Shown: positions 1 through 8,000, counted from the stretch's first letter. The stretch: DNA of 8,590 nt from Planctomycetes bacterium RBG_16_41_13 (GCA_001828295.1 MHYI01000022.1:1-8590), one strand, 5' to 3'. Notes: a model not told the origin generated them from the letters alone. Made by a program: numbers and translations.

Positions 1-285
1 AAATATTTCCCGCTCGCTGAAAGGCTGCAATTGATACTCGCCGTAAGCAGAAAGGTACGTGTCAAACTCCTTTTTTAACGAGGCGAAGTTATTGATATTA
101 ATTTCCGGATTGTAGAAGTATATGGTCAGCTTGTTCCCGGCAAATGCGCTAAAAGAGAAAAAAAGACAAGGCAGGAGTATTAAGAAAAATAACAACAACG
201 AGGCGGTGGAAGCGCCGTTGGGCAAATGAGTGCATTTGCCCGGAGAGTAGCCGGTACTGAGACTTTGCGCTATGCGTAGAAGCAT
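1..285 (-). CDS. Exported protein with signal peptide, 3' end beyond window; possibly a periplasmic binding-type protein
   Basis: An open frame runs from ATG at 285 off the left edge (95 codons seen). Around residues 30-50 is a long hydrophobic stretch (SLLLLFFLILLPCLFFSFS) ending in AFA, a good signal peptidase I site, followed by a mature start GNKLTIYFYNPEININ. Transport across the inner membrane is therefore well supported. The mature start (a short beta strand, then a helix with SLKKEFDTYLSAYGEY) is reminiscent of PhnD-like or other periplasmic solute-binding proteins, but only about 45 mature residues are visible and I do not recognise the family. The start is uncertain: in-frame candidates are ATG at 318, ATG at 285 and TTG at 225, none with a convincing ribosome binding site. 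A stop at 325-327 closes the frame upstream. The n-region is oddly long and poor in positive charge, and the first 30 codons coincide with three inverted repeats. It lies downstream of truD in the same direction but probably has its own transcript. Confidence 0.6.
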   Translation of the reverse strand, partial: MLLRIAQSLSTGYSPGKCTHLPNGASTASLLLFFLILLPCLFFSFSAFAGNKLTIYFYNPEININNFASLKKEFDTYLSAYGEYQLQPFSEREIF

Positions 286-295
286 AGCTCTGCAA
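196..295 (-). promoter_or_regulatory. Three consecutive stem-loops around the start of the exported-protein gene
   Basis: On the transcribed strand three inverted repeats follow one another. The first (265-295) pairs GCTATGC with GCATAGC around a 6-nt loop, extended by 4 bp beyond a 3-nt bulge; it holds the ATG at 285. The second (220-241) is a perfect 9-bp stem, GGGCAAATG/CATTTGCCC, with a 4-nt loop. The third (196-220) pairs CAACG and GCG with CGC and CGTTG with a 2-nt bulge and is followed by a T-rich run, though that run also encodes the signal-peptide leucines and phenylalanines. This could be a structured leader controlling translation or termination. I could not match it to a known riboswitch class, and part of it may simply be coding sequence. 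Confidence 0.35.
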
Positions 296-441
296 TATGG
301 CCGGAAGTCAAAATGCATAGAGAATTACCATAAAATATGTTTGGGCCGGTATTTTGAAATATACAACAAAAGGCAATGGCCGGCCGTTTACAGATATTTT
401 TATTTAGCCGGCAGGAAATCTCTTTCCCCATCAGGATGGTT

Positions 442-469
442 AATTTAGCAAAAACAAATAAAATTGCAA
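442..469 (-). promoter_or_regulatory. Weak promoter candidate for the exported-protein gene, with a dyad at the expected start point
   Basis: A TTGCAA (464-469) and a TAAATT (442-447) are separated by 16 nt on the minus strand, each matching four of six positions of the sigma-70 boxes. Just downstream, CCATC-AG-GATGG (428-439) is a near-perfect dyad placed where transcription would start, as an operator would be. The box matches are weak and the segment overlaps a terminator-like repeat, so this is a suggestion only. Confidence 0.2.
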
Positions 470-487
470 GTCTTTTATTTTGTTTGC
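448..487 (-). terminator. AT-rich imperfect hairpin after truD, possible terminator
   Basis: Starting 18 nt after the truD stop, an imperfect stem pairs 448-463 with 473-487 around a 9-nt loop. Its core is AAATAAAA/TTTTATTT, extended outwards by further A-T pairs and a GC clamp across small bulges. The 3' arm on the minus strand is T-rich. It has almost no G-C pairs, so intrinsic termination would be weak. No better terminator is visible between truD and the next gene. Confidence 0.3.
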
Positions 488-504
488 CCTATTAAATTAA
501 AGAA

Positions 505-1914
505 CTAACAAAATATCCTCTTGATAAACATGGTGCCATAACAAGCTTTCGGCAGAAAGAAATTCAGGATTACCTTTTTATTAACCGGATACATCTCGTC
601 TTGGGAATAATTAACGACCAAATCTTCAGGAACGACCATTGCCCGCCTTTCGATACCCTTGAAAAAGCCATCCCGTATCTTTTTTGTAGTAAACATGTGT
701 GCCTTTATTTCGTGTGTCTTGAGTAACTCGGAATAAAGGATTTTGGTGAAGGCGTCGGGCATCTTGATATTGGACGCGGGCATGGGAATAACAAGGCTGC
801 CTAAATACGCAGTTACTTTATCGTCACCATGCGAGGGGAAAAGATAACTTCCCGCAATTCCCTTGGAAGATTTCAGATGAGCGCCTCCGCTCCGGGGAGA
901 GGCATCCTGAGCCGGAAGGCTATTCTGGTTTGTATCAGGATACATAGCGGCTAAGGAAGGGCAAACGTTGTCGTCTTGAGCGGAGCTGAGCATCCCGGCG
1001 CCCGTTGGCAGCAGATTTCTGTGGGTCTGGTTGCCGTTAGTAAGGGCGTGTATGATCTTCCTTAAAAGCTCGTTCCACAGGTGCGATTGGTAGGCGGAAA
1101 AAAAGAGACCCATCTTCTCGTGGGATATTCTTTGGAGTATGGTGGCAAATCCATTTGAGTGTTTTTCCAGATATCTGAATGCCTCTTTTTCAAACTTGCT
1201 CGCAGCCCCTTCGAGGCACGCTTGCCAATTACCCCAGTTTTGATAAAAGTATTTCCTGTATTCCTTTTCTTCCCTGCTGTCTTCCGGATGAATGCTGGAA
1301 AAGTACGCCCTCAACGCGCCGTTGTAATGCTTTTTGATTATCTTTTCGGCAATAAATCCTTGACGGGCGTCGAAGCTGCCGAACCGCTGGTCGTCGAAAT
1401 AATTCGGGTATCCGTCTTTTTTTACACACTCAATCTCTCGTAATGCCGGCGTTAATTCGGCATCGGCAACGTCCCTGACCGTAATCTGAAAACGATTCCC
1501 CGTGATAAGGTCTGACCCCATAGGCCTGTCCATGAGACCCACAAGTCCCATTGAATAGTTTTCATCACCCAACTTCTCGCCGTCAGGCGCCGGAGGGTAT
1601 GGCACTTGCTGAGTACGGGACAATTCTTCTGCATCTTGTTTGGGAGACGGGAAAGCCGGGGATACAACCCTGTCGGCGCTCCGCCGGGCAATCGTTATAT
1701 ACTGTGACGTAATGGCGTGCTTATCCTTTTTGCCGCCGTATGAAAGGTCTGAAAAGGGTATGCTGAACGTTTGGGAAATCCTTCTTAAAACGTCAACCGT
1801 ATTCCAACCCCTCTTTTTAAGACGATAGACACAGAAACTCCCGTTTTTTCTCATCGGAAGACCGGCCACCTCTTCAACAACAAAATCTTCCGGATGAACC
1901 TTTATTTTTATCAT
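505..1914 (-). CDS. truD: tRNA pseudouridine(13) synthase TruD with two in-frame insertions
   Basis: TruD converts uridine 13 of certain tRNAs to pseudouridine in the cytoplasm. The N-terminus has the family start PEDFVVEE (8-15), and the signature GGKKDKHAITSQ (60-71) places the catalytic Asp at 64. NYFDDQRFGS (171-180), GNRF (139-142) and AYQSHLWN (274-281) are further family motifs, and the C-terminal part resumes the catalytic fold after the TRUD insertion domain. At 469 residues it is about 120 longer than E. coli TruD (349). Two stretches look inserted: residues about 77-118, rich in Pro, Ser and charged residues, and about 308-350. Neither breaks the frame nor removes a motif. The ATG overlaps the stop of the upstream ArsR-type gene in an ATGA, with AAGGGAA upstream as ribosome binding site, so translation is probably coupled. 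Its usual neighbours (surE, ispF in E. coli) are absent here. Confidence 0.93.
   Translation of the reverse strand: MIKIKVHPEDFVVEEVAGLPMRKNGSFCVYRLKKRGWNTVDVLRRISQTFSIPFSDLSYGGKKDKHAITSQYITIARRSADRVVSPAFPSPKQDAEELSRTQQVPYPPAPDGEKLGDENYSMGLVGLMDRPMGSDLITGNRFQITVRDVADAELTPALREIECVKKDGYPNYFDDQRFGSFDARQGFIAEKIIKKHYNGALRAYFSSIHPEDSREEKEYRKYFYQNWGNWQACLEGAASKFEKEAFRYLEKHSNGFATILQRISHEKMGLFFSAYQSHLWNELLRKIIHALTNGNQTHRNLLPTGAGMLSSAQDDNVCPSLAAMYPDTNQNSLPAQDASPRSGGAHLKSSKGIAGSYLFPSHGDDKVTAYLGSLVIPMPASNIKMPDAFTKILYSELLKTHEIKAHMFTTKKIRDGFFKGIERRAMVVPEDLVVNYSQDEMYPVNKKVILNFFLPKACYGTMFIKRIFC
877..993. repeat. 117-nt nested palindromic, in-frame segment inside truD
   Basis: The ends (877-892 and 978-993) are inverted repeats matching at 12 of 16 positions, with eight consecutive matches (CTCCGCTC at 885-892, GAGCGGAG at 978-985). 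At the middle (931-944) is a perfect 6-2-6 dyad, TGTATCAGGATACA; the two symmetry centres differ by about 2.5 nt. The span is exactly 39 codons and encodes truD residues 308-346, a Pro/Ser/Gln/Asp-rich stretch between conserved parts of the enzyme. This is the architecture of a mobile palindromic element tolerated within a coding sequence, such as the Rickettsia palindromic elements. No second copy is visible in this window, so mobility is inferred. Confidence 0.45.
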
Positions 1915-2291
1915 GTATTTCGTTCCCTTTTGTTTATTAAATTACTTTCTGCTATTTTTATCTGTCGTCTTCCACCTTCCTTCCGCACCTCTTCACGGGA
2001 ACAGCGTATAACAAGATAATTGCCAGAAAGAAATGCAAAAAGTGTATCTACCATTAGGGGTCGTGTGATGTAATAACAACGAAGCGTTCCATCCTCGTAG
2101 AAATCTATAATCTTGAGCTTGCGCAGCACTGAAAGATGTTGGGAGAGGTTAGATTGCTCAATTTCAAGTAAATCCTTGATGTCCGTTACACACTTAGCTC
2201 CTTTAACAAGCTCTTCTAAGATCAATAGTCTGGTTGGATGTCCCAGGAGCTTTAGAACTTCTGCTTTGTCTCTTATGTCCAATTTGTTCAT
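1911..2291 (-). CDS. ArsR/SmtB-family winged-helix repressor, copy 1
   Basis: A 126-residue winged-helix regulator of the ArsR/SmtB type, dimeric DNA-binding proteins that usually leave the operator on binding a metal(loid) or on thiol oxidation. LLGHPTRLLILEEL (15-28) is the family's typical opening helix pair; the helix-turn-helix is about 36-60 with recognition helix QSNLSQHLSVLRK (46-58); the wing is 61-75. Cysteines are at 34, 72 and 97. Cys34 sits in KCVTDI, where ArsR proper has CVCD, so the second Cys of that metal site is Thr and a classical alpha3 arsenic site is incomplete. The inducer cannot be named. The ATG has no strong Shine-Dalgarno. The stop overlaps the truD start (ATGA). 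Compared with copy 2, a one-base shift near the end extends it by nine residues up to truD. It probably regulates its own promoter with truD, and may also bind the pump operator. Confidence 0.88.
   Translation of the reverse strand: MNKLDIRDKAEVLKLLGHPTRLLILEELVKGAKCVTDIKDLLEIEQSNLSQHLSVLRKLKIIDFYEDGTLRCYYITRPLMVDTLFAFLSGNYLVIRCSREEVRKEGGRRQIKIAESNLINKRERNT
1938..2138 (-). repeat. Direct repeat, copy 1 (ArsR 3' two thirds)
   Basis: This stretch aligns without gaps to 8390-8590, in the same orientation with an offset of 6452 nt. The longest identical run I found is 35 nt (2062-2096 against 8514-8548), over the wing of the repressor. The encoded 66 residues are identical at 53 positions. The repeat probably continues upstream beyond the right edge. 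Confidence 0.9.
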
Positions 2292-2433
2292 TTGTTAGAA
2301 ATTTATTTGATTGTTATATTATATTATGAACAAGCATATTTTTTATGTGGTAGTTTTTAAACATCCGGATATTCAAGGTATATCTCAGGTAGCGGTACTT
2401 TAGTTCAGAGTACTTGCCAAAATAAAACTCATA
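2292..2433 (-). promoter_or_regulatory. Promoter and operator region of the ArsR copy 1-truD unit
   Basis: The minus strand holds a perfect TATAAT at 2318-2323, which would place the transcription start about 20 nt before the ArsR ATG at 2291. I see no good TTGACA at the right distance. The box is embedded in an AT-rich tract bordered by TTGTT (2311-2315) and AACAA (2329-2333), and TATG-AACAAG-CATA (2325-2338) is a short dyad of the TGAACA type seen in ArsR/SmtB operators. Autoregulation is thus plausible. The rest, next to the pump genes, contains an 8-bp palindrome ATCCGGAT (2363-2370) and a 5-bp stem GTACT/AGTAC but no terminator with a T-run, so read-through from the pump operon is possible. 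Confidence 0.4.
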
Positions 2434-3837
2434 CTAAGGTTTGTTTCCCACACTTACAAAAAGGGAATATTGTGCCTTGTTATAATCTATAATTGATGAA
2501 ATATAATCTTTTCTTGCCTGTATAAATGCCGTTTGTGCCTGAAGCACCTCAAGGGGCAATCCCATGCCAAGTTTCAACCTGGCCTCATTAAGCCTCAGAG
2601 ATTCCTCCGCATCCGTGATGCCTTGTTTTGCAATCGTTATTTGTTCCTGCTTGGCATTTACCTGAGTATGGGCAACGATTATCTCTTGTATAATATCCTG
2701 CTGTTTCTTTGCCAATTGTATCTCGGATGAACGATATCTGGCATCGGCCTTTTCCCTGCGCCCTTTGTGAAAAAGCCCACCTGAACCTATTGTCCACCCC
2801 AACGAAACATTATATTCCTCGGTACTCTTGAGATGATCAAAGTTTTGCCCCAAACCACCCGCGCCAAAATCGGCTTGTAATGATGGTATTATAGGCCCCC
2901 AGAACGAAGCAGTTTTTTCTGTTTTGTTTGCTTCGAGTATCGCCAAGGCTTCTCGTAACTCTGGTCGCCGATGAATGGCAGTCTGCATAAATTCTTCTAT
3001 CGTAATTTCTTTAGACAAGAGATAGATGGGAGTTATTACCCGATCAGCAGCATAAAGCTCAATCTTCTGATCAAGCATCAGGATGGTGGCAAGTTTTACT
3101 GATGATATTCTCAGCGCCTCTTTTACTTTTGTAAACGATAGCCGTTCACTTGATAATTGTGCCTTTGCCCGTAAGACATCTCCTTTAAATCCTTTTCCAT
3201 ATTTAAGGGCAACTTCTGTTTCTCTGACAAGCGTTTCTGATATTTTCAGGGCTTCTTCCGCAATCGCTAATTCTGCCTGTGATTGTAAAAGGTCAAAATA
3301 CGCTAAGGCGGCTTTTAATTTCATATTTTGCGTAACTGTTTCCAGAGAGGCCTTGCTTGCATGGTATCGTTGTTGCGCCGCAAGGGCTGAAAATACCGCT
3401 TCACCAGGGCTGTACTCCAGGTTCAAATTCACCCCGGGAGACACAAACTGTTTATCTGTCTCTAAAAACGTTCCACTTGTATCCTGAATCTCACCTTCGT
3501 GTCTGAAAAACCCAATCTCAGGAGTGATGTTTGGAATAAATCTCTCTTTCGATAATATCACCTCTGCGTAGGCATCGTGCACCTTTTCCCGGACAAGGGC
3601 CAGCTCAAGGGGCTGCGCGCCGGCAAGTCTGAGCACTGTGGTCAAATCTATGGGATATTTCTCGGTATCATTTCCTTCGCCGGGATAAGCATCTCCTGCC
3701 TTTAACAGTTCTTCCGGCGGCAAGTATTGTGATGGGGCCTTTAACCAATTGGTATCCCATACTTTGGGATGAGAGGCACACCCGGAGACTATTGATATGA
3801 TACATGTTGTAATTAAGATACTACTATGTAAACTCAT
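2434..3837 (-). CDS. TolC/NodT-like outer-membrane factor lipoprotein of a tripartite efflux pump
   Basis: This is the exit duct of the pump: a trimeric beta-barrel in the outer membrane continued by a long alpha-helical tunnel into the periplasm. The N-terminus ends in the lipobox VSGC, putting the lipidated Cys at 20, with Ala-Ser after it, compatible with outer-membrane sorting. Two homologous halves of the outer-membrane efflux protein family can be seen: in the first, LKYGKGFKGDVLRAKAQL (211-228), in the second, LKLGMGLPLEVLQAQTAF (421-438), each leading into a long helix; amphipathic strands lie near 104-141 and 317-350. At 467 residues it has normal length. The start is supported by AGAAAGG six nt upstream. 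It lies 40 nt after the adaptor stop, so it is probably the last gene of the pump operon. The n-region before the hydrophobic core has no Lys or Arg, unusual for a signal peptide. Confidence 0.9.
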   Translation of the reverse strand: MSLHSSILITTCIISIVSGCASHPKVWDTNWLKAPSQYLPPEELLKAGDAYPGEGNDTEKYPIDLTTVLRLAGAQPLELALVREKVHDAYAEVILSKERFIPNITPEIGFFRHEGEIQDTSGTFLETDKQFVSPGVNLNLEYSPGEAVFSALAAQQRYHASKASLETVTQNMKLKAALAYFDLLQSQAELAIAEEALKISETLVRETEVALKYGKGFKGDVLRAKAQLSSERLSFTKVKEALRISSVKLATILMLDQKIELYAADRVITPIYLLSKEITIEEFMQTAIHRRPELREALAILEANKTEKTASFWGPIIPSLQADFGAGGLGQNFDHLKSTEEYNVSLGWTIGSGGLFHKGRREKADARYRSSEIQLAKKQQDIIQEIIVAHTQVNAKQEQITIAKQGITDAEESLRLNEARLKLGMGLPLEVLQAQTAFIQARKDYISSIIDYNKAQYSLFVSVGNKP

Positions 3838-3877
3838 TTAAGACCTTTCTGTATGAATATTACTGTGAATAACGATA

Positions 3878-5098
3878 TTACATTCGCGGTTCTGAGGTAA
3901 TAACTGTTTCGCCCTCAGTTACTAAATGTTTTCCTGCAACTATCGCCTTATCACTTTCCTGCAATCCATCCAAGATTTCTATGTTAATTCCGTCATCTAT
4001 GCCCGTTTTTATTGGTACTTTCCTTACCGTATTATTGATATCAACTACATAGGCATATACCTTATCACTTTCTGTAACAATGGCCTCTGCTGGAATTATC
4101 AGGGCATCTTTATGCGCCTCGAGATTGATTGTCACCTTTGCAAACATACCGGGCCGTAAGAGATGTTCGACATTGGAAACGTCTATCTCGATCAGCATCG
4201 TCCGGGTATTTCGTTCAAGCGCCCATGAATAACGAGAGACAGATGCATCGAAGGTCTTTCCCGGAATCTCATTAACAGTCAATATTGCCTTTTTCCCGGT
4301 CTCAATAAAAGGGGTATCGGGCTCAGGCACATGTACCTGTACTCTTAGGGTATTCATGTTCATAATATGCACAATTGAAGCTGTCTTATCTTGTGATGTC
4401 GTTGCCACCTGAATGAGGGCACCAGGATCCACCCATCGGTTCGTAATCACACCTGAAAAAGGGGCCTTTATTACGGTATAGTCAAGAAATGTCTTTGTCT
4501 TTTTTATCCTAGTCAAGACAACATTGTGTTTCCTTTTTGCCATGGTAAATTCTGCCTTTGCTACCTCCATCTGCCATTTTGTCTCATCAACCTGTTCTTC
4601 CGACACCAAATCCTTGCTTTCGACCTGGACCTTTGCCAGGCGATTATAGATAATTTCTTTTAATGTCACTTCCGCTTGAGCACGTTTTATGTCCGCCTTG
4701 CACTGTGCCAATTCCGCCTCTTGTGTTTTCAGGTCGTCTTCAAGTTCAGGAACAGCGATCCTTGCAATGATATCTCCTTTCTGTACCCAATCACCCTTAT
4801 CATACCGAATCTCTTCAAGATAGCCGGAGACCTTTGCGAATAAGGTAGCTTGCTCCCATGGGAATATATCGCCAGGCAAGAGGACCTTATTATATACTGT
4901 CTGTCGCACCGGATTTTGAACCACGACATGAGGTATTTCAGATGAACTATCGGCTGAGATGTGCATTTGATCCGCAGTTTCTCTCTGGCTGCCGACAGGG
5001 AAAAAAAAGATTGCCGTTATACCTCCAGCAAGGAATATGAATACTCCACTGATACCTATTACTATCATTTTCGTGGTCTTTGCTTTCTTATTGAGCAT
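3878..5098 (-). CDS. Periplasmic adaptor (membrane fusion protein, HlyD/AcrA type) of RND pump
   Basis: The adaptor links the inner-membrane RND transporter to the outer-membrane duct. Counting from ATG 5098 the protein has 406 residues: a Lys-rich start and one membrane anchor (11-34), first lipoyl half-motif (ATLFAKVSGYLEEIRYDKGD, 84-103), a helical hairpin rich in Lys, Glu and Ala (about 116-200), second lipoyl half (APFSGVITNRWVDPGALI, 212-229), a beta-barrel (about 245-330, with LRPGMFAKV) and a membrane-proximal domain to the end. There is no lipobox, so it is anchored by the uncleaved helix or processed by signal peptidase I. I prefer ATG 5098 to the upstream ATG at 5152 because AGGGG lies just before it, the peptide then starts with a normal signal anchor, and its overlap with the RND stop falls to 11 nt, which suggests translational coupling. 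Confidence 0.93.
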   Translation of the reverse strand: MLNKKAKTTKMIVIGISGVFIFLAGGITAIFFFPVGSQRETADQMHISADSSSEIPHVVVQNPVRQTVYNKVLLPGDIFPWEQATLFAKVSGYLEEIRYDKGDWVQKGDIIARIAVPELEDDLKTQEAELAQCKADIKRAQAEVTLKEIIYNRLAKVQVESKDLVSEEQVDETKWQMEVAKAEFTMAKRKHNVVLTRIKKTKTFLDYTVIKAPFSGVITNRWVDPGALIQVATTSQDKTASIVHIMNMNTLRVQVHVPEPDTPFIETGKKAILTVNEIPGKTFDASVSRYSWALERNTRTMLIEIDVSNVEHLLRPGMFAKVTINLEAHKDALIIPAEAIVTESDKVYAYVVDINNTVRKVPIKTGIDDGINIEILDGLQESDKAIVAGKHLVTEGETVITSEPRM

Positions 5099-8000
5099 AC
5101 ATATTTCCCCTATTCCTGTTTCTGCCAAAAATTGTATAGAAAGTAGGCACAACTATTTGATCGAGTATAAAAGCCCCCACTGTTCCACCGATAATTGAAC
5201 GTGCTAAGGGGATATTTGTTCCACCTTGACCAATACCAATTGCCATGGGTAAAAGGGCTAATACCGTAGTCAAAGAAAGCATCATCATAGATTTTAGGCG
5301 TAACTTTGCAGCCTGTATAATAGCCTCTTCCTTCACAACTCCTCTTTCTTGAAGTTCATTGGCAAAGTCTACCATGAGAACACCGTCTGCGACAACCATC
5401 CCTACCATCATAATAATTCCCATTAAGGATTGAATATTCAGATTTGTATTGGTGAAGTAAAGCATACATGCAACGCCAATAAGACCAAGTGGCACACTGA
5501 ACAAGATAATAAAAGGATCGCGAAAGGATCTGAACTGCGCTACCATGACCAGATAAACAAGTAAAATTGCAATCACCAAACCAGCTTCAAATTGCTTAAA
5601 TGATTCCTTCATACTTTGTACTTCCCCACGAATATGGTAGGTATATCCCTTTTGTTTATATTTTGCCATTAACCTTTGAAGCCTTTCAGACCTCTCTAAT
5701 CTTTTTTCTATTTCTGCAGCAACAGAACCAACATCTCTGCCGGACACATTTGCATATACATCAATCACCCTGATAATATTCAAGTGATTTACCACTGCCG
5801 GCGCAGTCGAACGGCGGAAAGCAGCGACGTTCTTAAGAAGAGTTGCCCTCATTGTATCAGAGCTGGTAATAGGAATGTTTTCCAGTGTTTGTAATGAGCG
5901 TATATCATTTTCAAAGTATTGTGCTCCAATAAAATAATGATTACCATTGCGATGATCTATCCAGAATCCAGGGTCAAAATTAACACTTGAATTGAGCGCC
6001 GTAACAATGTTTTTTACAATATCCTCCTGTGAAATACCCAGATGAGCAGCCTTTATTCTGTCCACCTCAATATCGATGGCAGGGTAATCAAGACGTTGTG
6101 CGATGCGAACATCGGCAGCCCCTTGAACTTTTTTTACCTCTTCAACAATAGCCTCTGCTATTTCATGCGATGTCTCAAGCTGACTCCCGGCAACCTGGAT
6201 ATTTATGGGCGATGGCAATCCAAAATTAAAAGCGGCAGTTAACATGCCGCCCGTATCAAATGCAAATTCAACTCCCGGGAATTTTTCCCGTAATCTTTTG
6301 CGTAATAGATCGACATAATAAAAGGTCTCATTCCGGGCGACTTCTTTCAGTTGCACTAACATAAATGAATCCATAGGGCCGGTATTCGGTGTATACGCGG
6401 CTGGCCAATCCATAAGGACGCCAATATTAGAGATCATCATTTGTAAATCAGATTGGGGTTTATTCCCTTCAGGATCAGATTCTCCCATAACATCCTGGAC
6501 CTCCTTCTCTACTTCCTTCATCAATCGTTCACTTTCTTCAATACGAGTGCCGGAAGGAGCACGGACAAGCAACATAAACTGCCCTGCATCCACTTGAGGG
6601 AAGAGTTCCGTTCCGGTTCTTTTAAAGAGAAAGAGAGAAACAAGAAACAGGAGAAAAACAATGAAAAGAACAAGTGGTTTTTTCCGTAAAACTGTCCGTA
6701 AAAGTTTATCATGAAAGCTAAAAACAAATCCCCTCTTCGTTGTTTCCTGCGCACCCGTATTCTTTTGGGTGGAAGTTTTCCGCAAAAATTTGGCGCAACA
6801 CGCGGGAACCACGGTCATGGCAATAACATAAGAAGCAACTATCGTAAAAATGACAGTCAGCGCCAATGGGGTAAAAAGGAACTTTGCCATTCCCGAAAGG
6901 TAAACAATGGGGAAAAAAACCACAACAGACGTAACTATGGAAACCAATACGGGTCCGGCAACCTCTGTTGCGCCATCTAACGCAGCCTGCATGGGAGACT
7001 TTCCCTCCATACGTAAATGTCTGGAAGTGTTATCCATTACTACGATTGATGGGTCAAGTAAGTTACCCAGCGCCAGTGCAAAACCTCCCAGTGTCATACT
7101 ATTTAACGTATTCCCGGAAAAATACAATCCTATAAATGCGGCGAGTATTGACACGGGAAGTGAGATGAGTATTATCATTGTTAGACGTACATGAGAGAGA
7201 AAAACCCATACAATAATTGCTGTAAGTATAGCGCCAAATATACCTGAATATTTTAATCCGTTAAGGGAATTCTTAATCGATACCGACTGATCCATCACCA
7301 CCTCCATGCGTAAGTCTTTTGCCCGAGGGTCCATTTCCCGGATACGCTGCAACATCCTTTTGCTTTGCTCGCGTACTTCATTGGTAATTTGAATGGTATT
7401 TGCACCCGGCTGGCGATAGATGGGGATATAGACCTGCCTTTCCCCGTTCACGCGTACAATGTTTGTCTGAATCTGGTAAGAATCCTGTGCGGACGCCACA
7501 TCACGAAGAAACACGGTCGCCCCGTTTTCAACCTTAATGGGTATATCATTGAGTTCTTCAACCTCTGCCACCATGGCATTCGAGTTTATCTGGTAATCAA
7601 GCATGCCAAACTTGGCATTACCGGTAGGAATCATTAAATTCGAACGTTTCAGGGCCTTCACTACATCCATCGGAGAAAGTCCACGTGACTCCAGTTCATC
7701 CCGGTCAACATATGCAAGTATTCTCCTCAACACGCCTCCATACACAGCCGGGGCTATTACCCCGGAGATACTCTGAAGCTGATTACGGAGATCGAAGTAT
7801 GCTACATCATAGAGTTCCTTCTCACTCATGGTAGGGCTTGATATGCTCAAGAGGCAAAGCGGTATTGAAGCTGTCGGGTCATATGGCATTACCATTGGGG
7901 GAATGGTACCGGGAGGCAAATAAAAAAGATCGGATATGGCGAGTGACGTCACATGGGACATGGCCGTATTGGAATCGATATCTTCCCTGAAAAAGTTTTT

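Larger units (their letters stand above)
286..504. other. Spacer between truD and the exported-protein gene
   Basis: No ORF of note is present on either strand. Besides the terminator-like and promoter-like sequences listed separately, it carries repeated GCCGG pentamers at 300, 345, 379 (inside the 8-bp palindrome GGCCGGCC, 378-385) and 407, with a fifth at 250 in the next gene. These G+C-rich words stand out in an AT-rich background and, being near self-complementary, could pair with one another in RNA. Confidence 0.5.

Noticed and set aside
240..300. c-di-GMP-I (GEMM) riboswitch
   Set aside because: Only CGCAAAG and a preceding hairpin resemble the class; the conserved GGCAAACC part and the second receptor stem are not found.
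1159..1443. 94-codon ORF on the plus strand
   Set aside because: It lies fully inside truD in antisense, has no family features, and truD is well supported by its catalytic motif.
2337..2433. Strong intrinsic terminator after the outer-membrane factor gene
   Set aside because: A 5-bp GTACT/AGTAC stem and a palindrome are present, but neither is followed by a T-run on the transcribed strand.
3083..3487. 134-codon plus-strand ORF, the longest antisense frame
   Set aside because: It is antisense to the outer-membrane factor gene, whose sequence explains the region; the translated product is Ser/Ala-rich without recognisable motifs.
5099..5152. Adaptor gene start at the upstream ATG (18 extra residues)
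   Set aside because: It would enlarge the overlap with the RND gene to 65 nt and put an uncharged leader before the membrane anchor; the ATG at 5098 has its own AGGGG site.
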